39,052 nucleotides of DNA. Origin: Aquabacterium sp. A7-Y (GTDB taxonomy: Bacteria; Pseudomonadota; Gammaproteobacteria; Burkholderiales; Burkholderiaceae_C). Both the position numbers and the translations under genes were made by a program. Each line of letters starts with the position of its first letter. The first letter of the stretch is position 1. Positions 1-10,618 of the stretch are shown one piece after another. The stretch spans positions 1 to 39,052 of the forward strand of contig NZ_JAPFBW010000049.1 of NCBI RefSeq assembly GCF_026153205.1, read 5' to 3'. The notes beneath the pieces are model-generated. The model worked only from the letters and a program-made list of their open reading frames with translations. It was not told where the DNA came from and did not search any database.

Positions 1-4
1 CGCG

Positions 5-454
5 ATGGTCCCCGGGGCCACACAAGCGCTGTCGCCGGGTTCCGCGTCAGCAGCGGCCGACCTGTCGGCCCCTCCTCCTGCGTCGCCGCCCACCGTGCTG
101 GTCGTCGACGACACGCGCATGAACCTGGAGCTCAAACGCGACCTGCTGGAACCACACGGCTACCACGTGCTCACTGCCGACGACATGCAGCGCGGGCTTG
201 AACTGGCCGCTCTGCACCGTCCGGCGCTCATCATCTCCGACGTAGGGATGAGCAACGGCAACGGCTTCGACTTCATCCGGCGAGTCAAAGCCGATCCCGC
301 GTTGTGTGGCATCCCTTTCATGTTCCTGTCGGCTACGCATTGGGATCCGGCATCGCAGAAGCTGGGACTGGCACTCGGCGCCGCCCGCTACCTGCTGCGC
401 CCGATCGAACCGCAGGTGCTGTTGGATGAGGTGCGGGCCTGCCTCCGGCCTTGA
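5..454 (+). CDS. Response-regulator receiver domain protein (possibly C-terminal end of a larger protein)
   Basis: The protein is a single CheY-like receiver domain, about residues 28-148, after an Ala/Pro/Ser-rich stretch. The acidic pair is D35-D36, the phospho-acceptor is D79 (in IISDVGM) and the switch residue is around S109. The conserved Lys before Pro is replaced by Arg (R132 in LLRPIEP), a conservative but uncommon change at a residue that normally contacts the phosphoryl group. No output domain follows. Only four bases precede the first ATG and no in-frame stop is seen upstream. The low-complexity N-terminus could therefore be the linker of a hybrid histidine kinase whose body lies outside the window. 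If the ATG is the true start, this is a stand-alone CheY-type regulator of 149 residues. The receiver fold is certain; the gene boundary is not. Confidence 0.8.
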   Translation: MVPGATQALSPGSASAAADLSAPPPASPPTVLVVDDTRMNLELKRDLLEPHGYHVLTADDMQRGLELAALHRPALIISDVGMSNGNGFDFIRRVKADPALCGIPFMFLSATHWDPASQKLGLALGAARYLLRPIEPQVLLDEVRACLRP

Positions 455-1367
455 TGGGCGTGCTGGCGTCCCGTCCTGGGGGCAGGAAGGCAAGACCGGA
501 GGCCGCGTCAGGGTCCGTCGCTCACGCTCGGCGCCCAAAAGTTGGCGGCGTACCCGACGCCCGCCGTCAGATCACGCGCAAGCGAAGTGAGGCTGGTGCG
601 ACAAGCTGCCGGAGTTCCAGCCGCTCGTCGTCGACCCACTCCACCGGACTGAGAATCGCAGCCGCGGAGCTTTTCGAGCCGGTCGTTGCGCCCCTTGCCA
701 TGACGGGCAATGCGGTCCTTGGCATTTTCCGCGGCTGGCCGTCTGCGCTGTTCCATGGGCGAGCGCATCACCGACGCAAAGCTCACGGAAAGCGCCGGAC
801 CTTCTGGCCCGCACCTGCTGCCGCAGCTCGCCCGTGCCGTCGCCTCCGTGATGCGTCGTAAACAGATCGAGTTGCCCGGGGTGTTGTGGAGGCTGGACGG
901 ATGGCTCAGAACTCAGAAATATAGGAGACAGAGGGATGGCGAAAGAATGACTTGATCAGGTGGGTGTCATCGGCGATGCGCAGAAGCGGCGCCGATGCTT
1001 TGACGCTGGCCGGAACGCTCGACGACGGGTGTCTGCCCTCTGGGTTGAAGCGCTGGACGCGGCCCTTGGCGTGCCGGAGGGCGTCGACTGCACGGTGCTG
1101 GCCGCGTACATCTGTACCGTTGGGCCAAAGCCGGCGCCGGGCGCGCCCTGCTGAAAGCGGTCGCCGAGCTGGCCCTCGGCACGTGGCCCGCACGTCCCAC
1201 TCGGCGTGCGAGAAAGTCGTCCTGCTGTTCAGGGTGTGTTTGACAAGACCAATCCGCAGCGACACCAGCGCCTGAGCGCGAGGACGGAGTCTCGCCAGGC
1301 GCAGCCGGCACTCGCCCCCGCTACTTCTGCACCGAACCCGAGTTCAACCCAGATTGAATTGCCGAAC
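455..1367. other. Gene-poor stretch with no recognisable coding sequence
   Basis: About 900 bases lie between the receiver gene and the ankyrin gene. Short open frames exist on both strands, but none has a recognisable domain, a good ribosome site or family-like composition, and frames are interrupted throughout. The only structured item I found is a 15-base string at 1231-1245 identical to the left end of a possible small mobile element near 13.55 kb. The stretch may be a decayed insertion or an old gene remnant; I could not identify a parent. Confidence 0.5.
1231..1245 (+). repeat. Lone copy of a mobile-element-like end
   Basis: The 15 bases agggtgtgtttgaca are identical to 13550-13564, which forms one arm of an inverted repeat. 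No matching inverted arm is visible nearby. One 15-mer match within 39 kb can occur by chance, so this is only suggestive of a solo or decayed element end. Confidence 0.3.
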
Positions 1368-3038
1368 ATGTTTTCCAGAAAGACGACGATCCCACTCCAC
1401 GTCTCGCTGTTCGTATCGCTCGTCACGGTCGGGCTGATCGTCGTGTATCCCTACAGCTTGCACGGCGTGTTCGAGGAGGAGCGCTATGCCGACGGGCTGG
1501 TGACTGCGCTGCTCTACCTCGGCGCCCTGCCGATCGCCGCCGGCATGGCGTGGTTGACGAACATCGCGGTTGTCTTTCGCAGCGACTCCAAAGGACCCTG
1601 GACGGCACTGCTGGTCCTGCAGACGGTCTTCTACGGGTTCCTTGCATGGTCGATGTTCGGCAGCACCCTGGTGCGCAAGTACGACGAGGGGGCGGCGTCG
1701 CGGATGCAGAGCAAGCTGGTCCATGCCATCCAAGCCGCCGACACGGATCGCCTGCCACCTTTGCTCAAGGACATCTCGCAAGGTGGCCACCAGGCCGTCC
1801 TGCACCGTGCCCCTTGTCTAGCGATGGAATATGGATCGGTCGAGGTGGCTCAGTCCGTCTATCGAACGGTCGCCCGGATCAAGGCGGCGTCGAAGGCCAA
1901 CGACGAGGGCTACGGCTGCGACCCGGTCACCGCCGCCGTGAATGCGGCCCGAGCCGACATGCTGCAGATGCTGGTAAACGAGCGGGCCCCGCTGTCGGAC
2001 GGCGATATGGCGAATGTGTTTCCTGGCGGGCAGCGCTTGTCCTCCGAGCAGCGGGTCGCGCTTTTCACCGTGCTTGCCCGCGCACCTCATGCGCCGGCGT
2101 ACGACTGGGACAACCGCTTGCTCTGGGCGTACGAGGACGAAGCGTTGGCGGGGGCCTTGCTACAGCACACTGGCGGCATCCAGGGCATCCCGAACCGCGG
2201 CGGACAGGCCGTGTGGAAGGCGGTCACGGTGACGCAGGGCGCGGAGCCGGGGAAGCGGGCGTTCCAGCTGTCCCGGCTGCAGTGGCTGATCGACCGCGGC
2301 GCGGATGTCAATCGAGGTGACGGTCATGGAGCAAGGCCGCTGCTGGCCGCGGATTGCGACGCGGAGCTCATCGAGGTCCTGCTGCGGGCCGGGGCCGACC
2401 CGAATGCACTGAGCGGGTCGGGCGCGTCGACGGCCTTGCACCAGGTTATCAATGCCTGCCCGACGGAGGACACCAAGGTGGCCATGGCCGCGAGGCTGAT
2501 CGAGGCCGGTGCCGATGTCAATCTTCCACGAGCCGGCCGCCCGCGGGCCGCGGCGCCGGTGCTCGCCCTCGTCTGCGAGGCCACCGGTCTACCCGCATTG
2601 AAGCAACTGCTGCAGCGCTCCGGCGCATCGGTGGATGTACCTGATGCTCAGGGCCGGACTTCGCTGATGACCTTGGCGTTCAAGACGCCAGAGTCGGTGG
2701 AGGCACTCGTGTCCTGCGGCGCCAAGGTCAACGCGCGCGACAACGACCGGAAGACGCCGCTGCAGCACCTCCTGCGCTACGAGGCCTATGAAGCAGCGCG
2801 CGCCTTGTGTTCCCACCGGGCCGAACCGCGGGAACTGTGTGCGGCCCTGGCGAAGGCCAAGGATGGTCGGGTGCCAACGGAAGTGGCAGCGGTCAGTGGC
2901 CACTGCATCCGAAAGAAGTACGCATTCGACCCCTATCGGATCGTTCTCAGCGACGGACGCATCTTCGAAGGAACGACCGATGGAGACGCAATGACCGACG
3001 CTTGCGACCTCGGCAGTGCAAAAGTTGTGGAGGAATGA
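1368..3038 (+). CDS. Membrane-anchored ankyrin-repeat protein
   Basis: This 556-residue protein has three predicted membrane helices near the N-terminus (about 8-30, 46-70 and 77-101). A long soluble region follows, with ankyrin-type repeats clearest at about 300-480. Repeat hallmarks are DRGADVNRGD, RAGADPNAL, EAGADVNLP and CGAKVNARD, each preceded by an LL/LI helix. Residues 105-300 are probably more degenerate repeats. The ankyrin part is expected to bind protein partners on one face of the inner membrane; no enzymatic motif is visible. The frame is open further upstream to 1206, but the ATG at 1368 is chosen because the first hydrophobic segment follows directly and the upstream residues are low-complexity. 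The gene stands alone between a gene-poor stretch and a convergent AraC gene. Bacterial ankyrin proteins of this layout have no single known role. Confidence 0.85.
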   Translation: MFSRKTTIPLHVSLFVSLVTVGLIVVYPYSLHGVFEEERYADGLVTALLYLGALPIAAGMAWLTNIAVVFRSDSKGPWTALLVLQTVFYGFLAWSMFGSTLVRKYDEGAASRMQSKLVHAIQAADTDRLPPLLKDISQGGHQAVLHRAPCLAMEYGSVEVAQSVYRTVARIKAASKANDEGYGCDPVTAAVNAARADMLQMLVNERAPLSDGDMANVFPGGQRLSSEQRVALFTVLARAPHAPAYDWDNRLLWAYEDEALAGALLQHTGGIQGIPNRGGQAVWKAVTVTQGAEPGKRAFQLSRLQWLIDRGADVNRGDGHGARPLLAADCDAELIEVLLRAGADPNALSGSGASTALHQVINACPTEDTKVAMAARLIEAGADVNLPRAGRPRAAAPVLALVCEATGLPALKQLLQRSGASVDVPDAQGRTSLMTLAFKTPESVEALVSCGAKVNARDNDRKTPLQHLLRYEAYEAARALCSHRAEPRELCAALAKAKDGRVPTEVAAVSGHCIRKKYAFDPYRIVLSDGRIFEGTTDGDAMTDACDLGSAKVVEE

Positions 3039-3140
3039 AGCGCGATCATCTAGGACCAACAGTCTCGACCAAATGGAGCAGATCACTTGCGCTGGAACTC
3101 CTCCAAATTGCCTCACTGAACAAGATGAGGAAACGGGCCC

Positions 3141-4082
3141 TCAGTGCGAGGAGACGAACGCCTCGCCGTCTGTCGAGGGCGTCAATGCGAGGCTCTGCCG
3201 CATGCGGGCCAACTCGTCGGTCGGGGAGCGACCGAACAGGCGCTTGAACTCGCGGCTGAACTGGGACGGGCTCTCATAGCCCACCTGGTGCGCCGCGGCC
3301 GCCGCCGTCGAGCCCTGGCGGAACATCAGCAGCCGCGCGCGATGCAGCCGGATGGACTTCAGGTACTGCATGGGTGAGGTCTGCGTCACTGTCTTGAAAT
3401 GCAGATGGAACGCCGCGAGCCCGAGGCCCGCCTCGCGCGCCAGCGCCGGCACGTCGAGCGGCTGGGCATACGCGGAGTGGATGCGACGCGGCGCGAGCGC
3501 TATGCGGCCCAGATGCCCGTGCGCGGTGAGCGCCGCGCGCATTGATGCGCCCTGCTCGCCGCTCAAGACGTGGAAGTAGATCTCGCGCAGCAGCCCGGGA
3601 ACGAGCACCTCGGCCTCGAGCGGATCGCTCATCGCTTCCAGAAAGCGCAGCAGGGCGGCCTCGATGCGGTCGTCCATGCGGGTGGCTGCCAGGCCCTTGG
3701 GCTGACAAGTGGTGGACGTCGCCCTGTGGCGCTCCATCGCCAGCAGGAGCTCTGCCGCCAACGCAGGGTCGAGCCGCATGTAAATCGCGAGCAGCGGCTC
3801 GGCGCTCGACGCGTCCGTCTCCATCGTGAACGGCACCGGCACGGCGACGGCGAGGTAATGCCGGGCGTCGTAGACGATCCATTCATCGCCGAAGAGGCCA
3901 CGCTTGCGCCCCTGGCAGACGAAAACGATGCCGGGCTCGTAGAGGACCGGCGTGCGCTCCAAGGGACGATCGCTGCGTAGCCAGCGCACGCCGGGCAACG
4001 CGCTCTGCGTGTAGCCCTCCGCCGCGGCCAACGCCCGCAGCAGGGTACACATGCGGCGTTGTCGATCGGAGACTGTCGTCAT
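3141..4082 (-). CDS. AraC-family transcriptional regulator (AraC_N type)
   Basis: This 313-residue regulator has an N-terminal effector-type domain (about 20-190, with VLYEPGIVFVCQGRKR and DARHYLAVAVPVPF) typical of the AraC_N family. A C-terminal pair of helix-turn-helix motifs follows (about 205-300, with VGYESPSQFSREFKRLFG as the second). The frame stays open to 4418, but that part runs antisense through the neighbouring dehydrogenase, so the ATG at 4082 is preferred. The gene is divergent from an SDR gene, with 70 bases between the starts. In YqhC-like regulators this arrangement usually means control of the adjacent oxidoreductase in response to aldehydes or related compounds; that role is inferred here. 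An imperfect inverted repeat lies in the shared intergenic region. Confidence 0.9.
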   Translation of the reverse strand: MTTVSDRQRRMCTLLRALAAAEGYTQSALPGVRWLRSDRPLERTPVLYEPGIVFVCQGRKRGLFGDEWIVYDARHYLAVAVPVPFTMETDASSAEPLLAIYMRLDPALAAELLLAMERHRATSTTCQPKGLAATRMDDRIEAALLRFLEAMSDPLEAEVLVPGLLREIYFHVLSGEQGASMRAALTAHGHLGRIALAPRRIHSAYAQPLDVPALAREAGLGLAAFHLHFKTVTQTSPMQYLKSIRLHRARLLMFRQGSTAAAAAHQVGYESPSQFSREFKRLFGRSPTDELARMRQSLALTPSTDGEAFVSSH

Positions 4083-4094
4083 GGAGAAATAGGC

Positions 4095-4137
4095 AAGCTT
4101 GATGGGGACGGCGATCTTCGCATGGCAGATCGAGCTT
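4095..4137. promoter_or_regulatory. Imperfect inverted repeat in divergent AraC/SDR promoter region
   Basis: The arms aagcttgat (4095-4103) and atcgagctt (4129-4137) are complementary at 8 of 9 positions with a 25-base spacer. They lie in the 70 bases shared by the divergent AraC and SDR genes. They could be paired half-sites for the adjacent regulator; no experimental motif is known to me. Confidence 0.35.
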
Positions 4138-4152
4138 CCTAGCATTCGTTCC

Positions 4153-5010
4153 ATGAATACATCCACTCCCTCTCCCAAAACCTTTTTCATTACCGGCGTC
4201 AGCCGCGGCTTCGGCCGCGCCTTGGCCGAGGCGGCACTGCAGGCGGGGCACCGCGTCGTCGGCACGGTGCGCAATGCCGCGGCGCAGGCTGAATTCGAGC
4301 GCTCGATGCAGGGCAGCGCCCATGCGTGCCTGCTCGACGTCACCGACTTCGAGGCGGCCGCGCCGCTGGTCGACATGGTCGAGGCCGAGATCGGTGCCAT
4401 CGACGTGCTCGTCAACAACGCGGGCTACGGACACGAGGGCTGCCTGGAGGAAAGCCCACTGAGCGAACTGCAGCGCCAGTTCGACGTGAACGTCTTCGGT
4501 GCGGTCGCCGTCATCAAGGCCGTGCTGCCGCACATGCGCCGGCGCCGAAGCGGCCGCATCATCAACATCACGTCGATGGGCGGCTTCATCACGATGCCCG
4601 GCATCTCGTATTACTGTGGCAGCAAGTTCGCGCTGGAAGGTATCTCGGAGTCGCTCGGCAAGGAGGTGGCGTCGTTCGGCATCTCGGTAACGGCCGTGGC
4701 ACCCGGCTCGTTCCGGACCGATTGGGCGGGCCAGTCGATGGTGCGCACCGAGCGCAGCATCGCGGACTACGACGCCGTGTTCGATCCCGTGCGCGCGCGC
4801 CGGCAGGCGGTCAGCGGCAAGCAGCTGGGCGATCCCGCGCTGGCGGCGCAGGTGATGCTGGCGCTGGCGACCGGCACGGCCGCTCCGCCGGCGCACCTGC
4901 TGCTCGGCAGCGACGCGCTCGGCCTGGTGCGCCAGAAGTTGTCGGAGCTGCGCGCACAGATCGATGAATGGGAGCCGGTGACCCGGAGCACGGATCATCC
5001 GGTCGCATGA
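4153..5010 (+). CDS. Short-chain dehydrogenase/reductase (classical SDR)
   Basis: This 285-residue NAD(P)-dependent oxidoreductase has the Rossmann signature TGVSRGFG at 14-21, NNAG at 88-91, a catalytic Ser near 141 and the YxxxK pair Y154/K158. The Arg after the glycine motif region (SRGFG) is common in NADPH-preferring members. The substrate cannot be read from sequence; related proteins act on small alcohols, ketones or aldehydes. The ATG at 4153 is chosen because the Rossmann fold begins shortly after it, and the earlier in-frame ATG at 4099 would run into the divergent promoter. The gene is divergent from the AraC regulator at 3141-4082, which probably controls it. It is convergent with the Clp gene, 64 bases away. 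Confidence 0.9.
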   Translation: MNTSTPSPKTFFITGVSRGFGRALAEAALQAGHRVVGTVRNAAAQAEFERSMQGSAHACLLDVTDFEAAAPLVDMVEAEIGAIDVLVNNAGYGHEGCLEESPLSELQRQFDVNVFGAVAVIKAVLPHMRRRRSGRIINITSMGGFITMPGISYYCGSKFALEGISESLGKEVASFGISVTAVAPGSFRTDWAGQSMVRTERSIADYDAVFDPVRARRQAVSGKQLGDPALAAQVMLALATGTAAPPAHLLLGSDALGLVRQKLSELRAQIDEWEPVTRSTDHPVA

Positions 5011-5074
5011 CGCGAGATGACCGGACGACCCTGCTTGCCGCGACCGGGGCGCGCATGCTCTCCGCCTCTGGTGC

Positions 5075-7789
<2,715 letters not shown>

Positions 7790-7813
7790 GATGTACTCCT
7801 GGTCTGGAAATCC

Positions 7814-8380
7814 CTACGCGGCCACCGGCGCCGCGTGGCGCTGGGCCCAGCGGCGTGTGCGCATCGCCAGCGCGAGCAACAACACGCCGGTGAGCATCGC
7901 GTAGAACGACACGATCCAGACGAGCGCGACCGCACCTGCCACTGGTACCGCAATGACGATCGCGCCGAACACGATCGACAGCACGCCCGACAGCGCCATC
8001 AGCCACTCGCCCTGGATCACCTTGCGCAGGCGGATCGCTAGCGCGATGTCAAGCGCGCCGGTGATCAACGCGTTGACGCCCATCAGCAGCACAAGCGCGA
8101 GCGTCGTCGATCCCGGAAAGACGATCGCCACCACGCCCGCCGTGAGGCTGACGATGCCCAACAACAGCGTCAGGCCCCAGCCTTTCGAACCGCGGCGCTT
8201 GATCGCGCCGACCGTTGCAGCCGCGCCAGCCAGCAGCGCGTAGGCTGCGAACAGCGACACCAGCACGAGCAGCGTGATGCCGGGCCACACGAGCGCGAGC
8301 ACGCCGAATGACAGCGCCGCCACGCCACGTAATGCAATCACCCACCACGAAGGGTTAGGCAACAGGTCATCTGGTTTCAT
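7814..8380 (-). CDS. hdeD: HdeD-family membrane protein
   Basis: This 188-residue protein consists almost entirely of six hydrophobic helices separated by short loops, the HdeD/DUF308 architecture. Repeated segments such as GVLALVWPGIT, GVVAIVFPGST and GAIVIAVPVAG mark the internal repeats. HdeD proteins are inner-membrane proteins linked to acid or general stress resistance, but their biochemical activity is unknown. The start at 8380 has a GAGGTGA ribosome site just upstream. The gene lies 54 bases after degP and 24 bases before the Clp gene, so co-transcription is very likely. HdeD, DegP and ClpK all occur in transmissible heat-resistance loci, which supports a shared membrane and protein-quality role. 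Confidence 0.9.
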   Translation of the reverse strand: MKPDDLLPNPSWWVIALRGVAALSFGVLALVWPGITLLVLVSLFAAYALLAGAAATVGAIKRRGSKGWGLTLLLGIVSLTAGVVAIVFPGSTTLALVLLMGVNALITGALDIALAIRLRKVIQGEWLMALSGVLSIVFGAIVIAVPVAGAVALVWIVSFYAMLTGVLLLALAMRTRRWAQRHAAPVAA

Positions 8381-8434
8381 GTTTCACCTCGCTGAACTTT
8401 TGGGTCACGGCCGCGTCAGTCTTACCACCTCGGC

Positions 8435-9928
8435 TCAACTGTCGGCCACCGTGACCGGCACGTAGAGGCTCGCATCGCCACGCCGCACGAGCAGCGCGAC
8501 GGTGTCTCCCGGCGCTGCCTGCGCGAGGTGGCGGTTGAACTCTTCCAGGCTTTTGAAGCGCTGACTGTTGACCGCCACGATCACGTCGCCCTGCTGCAAC
8601 GGCGCGTCGGCATTGGGGCCCCGCACGCCATCTACGACCAGCCCGTAGTCGACACCGAGCGCGCGCCGACCGGCCGGCGGCAGCTCACTCACCATCAGGC
8701 CCAGCCGGCCGCTGCTTTGCTGGCCCGGCTGGCTCGACGGCAACGTGCGCTTCGCTTCCTGTGGCACCGGCGCGGCGCCGACCGTCGCCTTCAGCGTCCG
8801 GCTCGCGCCGCCGCGCCAGACCTCGACGTCGACGGTGGTGCCAGGCTTAGTCTGCGCCACCAGGCGCGGCAGCGCGGTCGCGTCGGCCACCTCCTGGCCG
8901 GCAAAGCGCAGGATCACGTCACCGGCAGCAATGCCCGCCTTGTCGGCCGGGCCGTCAGGCTCCACCGTGGTGACGAGTGCGCCGCGCGCGTCCTTCAGCT
9001 TGAACGACTGCGCCAGCTGGCTGGTCACTTCCTGGATGCCGACGCCGAGTCGGCCGCGCGTGACATGGCCGTCGGTGCGCAACTGCTGTGCGATGTCCAT
9101 CGCCACCGCAATGGGGATCGCAAACGACACGCCCATGTAGCCACCGGTGCGGCTGTAGATCTGCGAGTTGATGCCGACCACCTCGCCACGTGTGTTGAGC
9201 AGGGGGCCACCCGAGTTGCCCGGGTTCACCGCGACGTCGGTCTGGATGAACGGTACATAGGTCTCGTCGGGCAGTGTGCGCTCGGTGGCACTGACGATGC
9301 CGGCGGTGATGGTGTTGGCGAAGCCGAAGGGCGAGCCGATGGCGGCCACCCATTCTCCGGCTTTCAGCCGGGTGGAATCGCCCAACGGAGCGGCCGGCAA
9401 CTGAGGTGCATCGACCTTGAGTAGCGCAACGTCGGTCTGCGGGTCGTTGCCGACCACCTTGGCCCTGTACTCGCGCTTGTTGTCGGCCAGGCGCACCGTG
9501 ACCTCGTCGGCACCCGCGACAACGTGCGCGTTGGTCAACACCAGGCCCTGCGCGTCGATGATGAAGCCCGAGCCGACGCCGCGGCTGCGGAACTCCTGCG
9601 GCTCGGCGCCGCCCGGGTCCGGGGGCATGAAGCGGCGGAAGAAGTCGAACAGCGGGTCGTCGGGCGGGACCGGCGGCGCCGCGCCGGCGGGGGCACCGCC
9701 CGTGCCGCTGGTCGTCACGTTCACCACCGCAGGGCCGACGCGCTCGACCAGTGCGGTGAAGTCGGGGGGCGGGACCGCCGCAGTAACGGGCACTTGCGGT
9801 GACGTGGCCCTGGTCGGTGCGTTGGCGGGCGTGGTGGTCGCGGCTGGTGCGTCCGGCGAGCGCGGGGAGCAGGCGACGAGCACGGCCCCGAGCGATAGGA
9901 CGATGAAATGTGGAAGCAGACACGCCAT
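8435..9928 (-). CDS. DegP/HtrA-type serine protease, lipoprotein, two PDZ domains
   Basis: This 497-residue envelope protease starts with a lipoprotein signal ending at Cys20 (lipobox LVAC), so it should be membrane-tethered rather than freely periplasmic as E. coli DegP is. A Pro/Ala-rich linker follows. The trypsin-like domain has the triad H135 (TNAHVV), D166 (TDVALLKV) and S239 (GNSGGPLL). PDZ1 (about 290-385) and PDZ2 (about 400-495) follow, and both have the expected GLxV-type folds. Its role is degradation or refolding of misfolded envelope proteins. A strong AAGGAGA ribosome site precedes the ATG at 9928. It is the first gene of the degP-hdeD-clp operon, so the promoter should lie upstream of 9928. 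I found no convincing heat-shock promoter close to the start. Confidence 0.92.
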   Translation of the reverse strand: MACLLPHFIVLSLGAVLVACSPRSPDAPAATTTPANAPTRATSPQVPVTAAVPPPDFTALVERVGPAVVNVTTSGTGGAPAGAAPPVPPDDPLFDFFRRFMPPDPGGAEPQEFRSRGVGSGFIIDAQGLVLTNAHVVAGADEVTVRLADNKREYRAKVVGNDPQTDVALLKVDAPQLPAAPLGDSTRLKAGEWVAAIGSPFGFANTITAGIVSATERTLPDETYVPFIQTDVAVNPGNSGGPLLNTRGEVVGINSQIYSRTGGYMGVSFAIPIAVAMDIAQQLRTDGHVTRGRLGVGIQEVTSQLAQSFKLKDARGALVTTVEPDGPADKAGIAAGDVILRFAGQEVADATALPRLVAQTKPGTTVDVEVWRGGASRTLKATVGAAPVPQEAKRTLPSSQPGQQSSGRLGLMVSELPPAGRRALGVDYGLVVDGVRGPNADAPLQQGDVIVAVNSQRFKSLEEFNRHLAQAAPGDTVALLVRRGDASLYVPVTVADS

Positions 9929-10618
9929 GGTTGATCTCCTTTACACGCCTACGTCGGGCAACCCTCGGGCAACCCGTGTACCCGTCAGCGATCTGCGCCG
10001 CGATCTCCGCACTCGTGCAGCAGCCGGCACACGATGCCGAGCACGATTGACTCCCACACGCGAAACCCGCCCTGGCGACACCGGTTGCGCCAGGGTCGAG
10101 CACGACCAGCTTGCCGGTAAGCGCAAGGCGGCGACACGCTCAAAGGCGACAGCAACGGCTAGCGCTCGCGTGTCCGGTGCAAAAAGCGCTGCCAAGGCCA
10201 CTTCCCTTGTCCCGCCGCCTCGAGGAACTCGATGGTCCGAGCCCTTGTCACAACGCTGCCGATTTCCCCAGACATCGAGGGTCTTGAGGGCAGGCGCCGG
10301 TTGCGGAGGCTGCACATGCGCCCTGGCGCGTTCACTGCATACTGAGGGGTGGCGCTGTTGCGCTTGATGGGGAGATCTCTGGCGGTAGACCTTCAATCTG
10401 TGCGCGCAAGCGAGGAAGCGAGTGCGGCTGTGTACGCCGCAGAAACGCGATCAATCCTTCCCGCAGCGTGCAGCGCAGATCCCGTTTGCACCCGCAGAAG
10501 CGGAGGTGGCGGTCAGCCGCAATTGCATTGCACGCTCATTCGCGTCGTTGACCGGTGGTTTATGAACCACTGCTGAGGTCACATTCTCCTGATTCAGGTG
10601 TCTACGTCGAGGGGAAGC
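9929..10618. other. Intergenic region upstream of the degP operon and downstream of the kinase
   Basis: These 690 bases contain no convincing gene; open frames on both strands lack ribosome sites and recognisable content. The promoter of the degP-hdeD-clp operon should lie here, reading leftward. A weak sigma-32-like pair occurs on the minus strand (TTGAA at 10392-10396 and CCCCAT at 10367-10372), but the 19-base spacing is too long and the site is more than 400 bases from degP. A small hairpin at 10555-10570 lies beyond the kinase stop codon. Confidence 0.5.
10555..10570 (-). other. Small hairpin downstream of the kinase gene
   Basis: GTGGTT and AACCAC form a perfect 6-base stem with a 4-base loop, about 50 bases past the kinase stop. 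No T-run follows on the minus strand, so it is a poor intrinsic terminator candidate. It may only protect the mRNA end. Confidence 0.25.

Noticed and set aside
600-1200. Transposase remnants in the gene-poor stretch
   Set aside because: None of the frames contains a motif I can assign to a transposase family; only a lone end-like 15-mer was found.
10367-10396. Sigma-32-like promoter for the degP operon
   Set aside because: The boxes match partly, but the spacer is 19 bases, longer than usual, and the site is more than 400 bases from the degP start.
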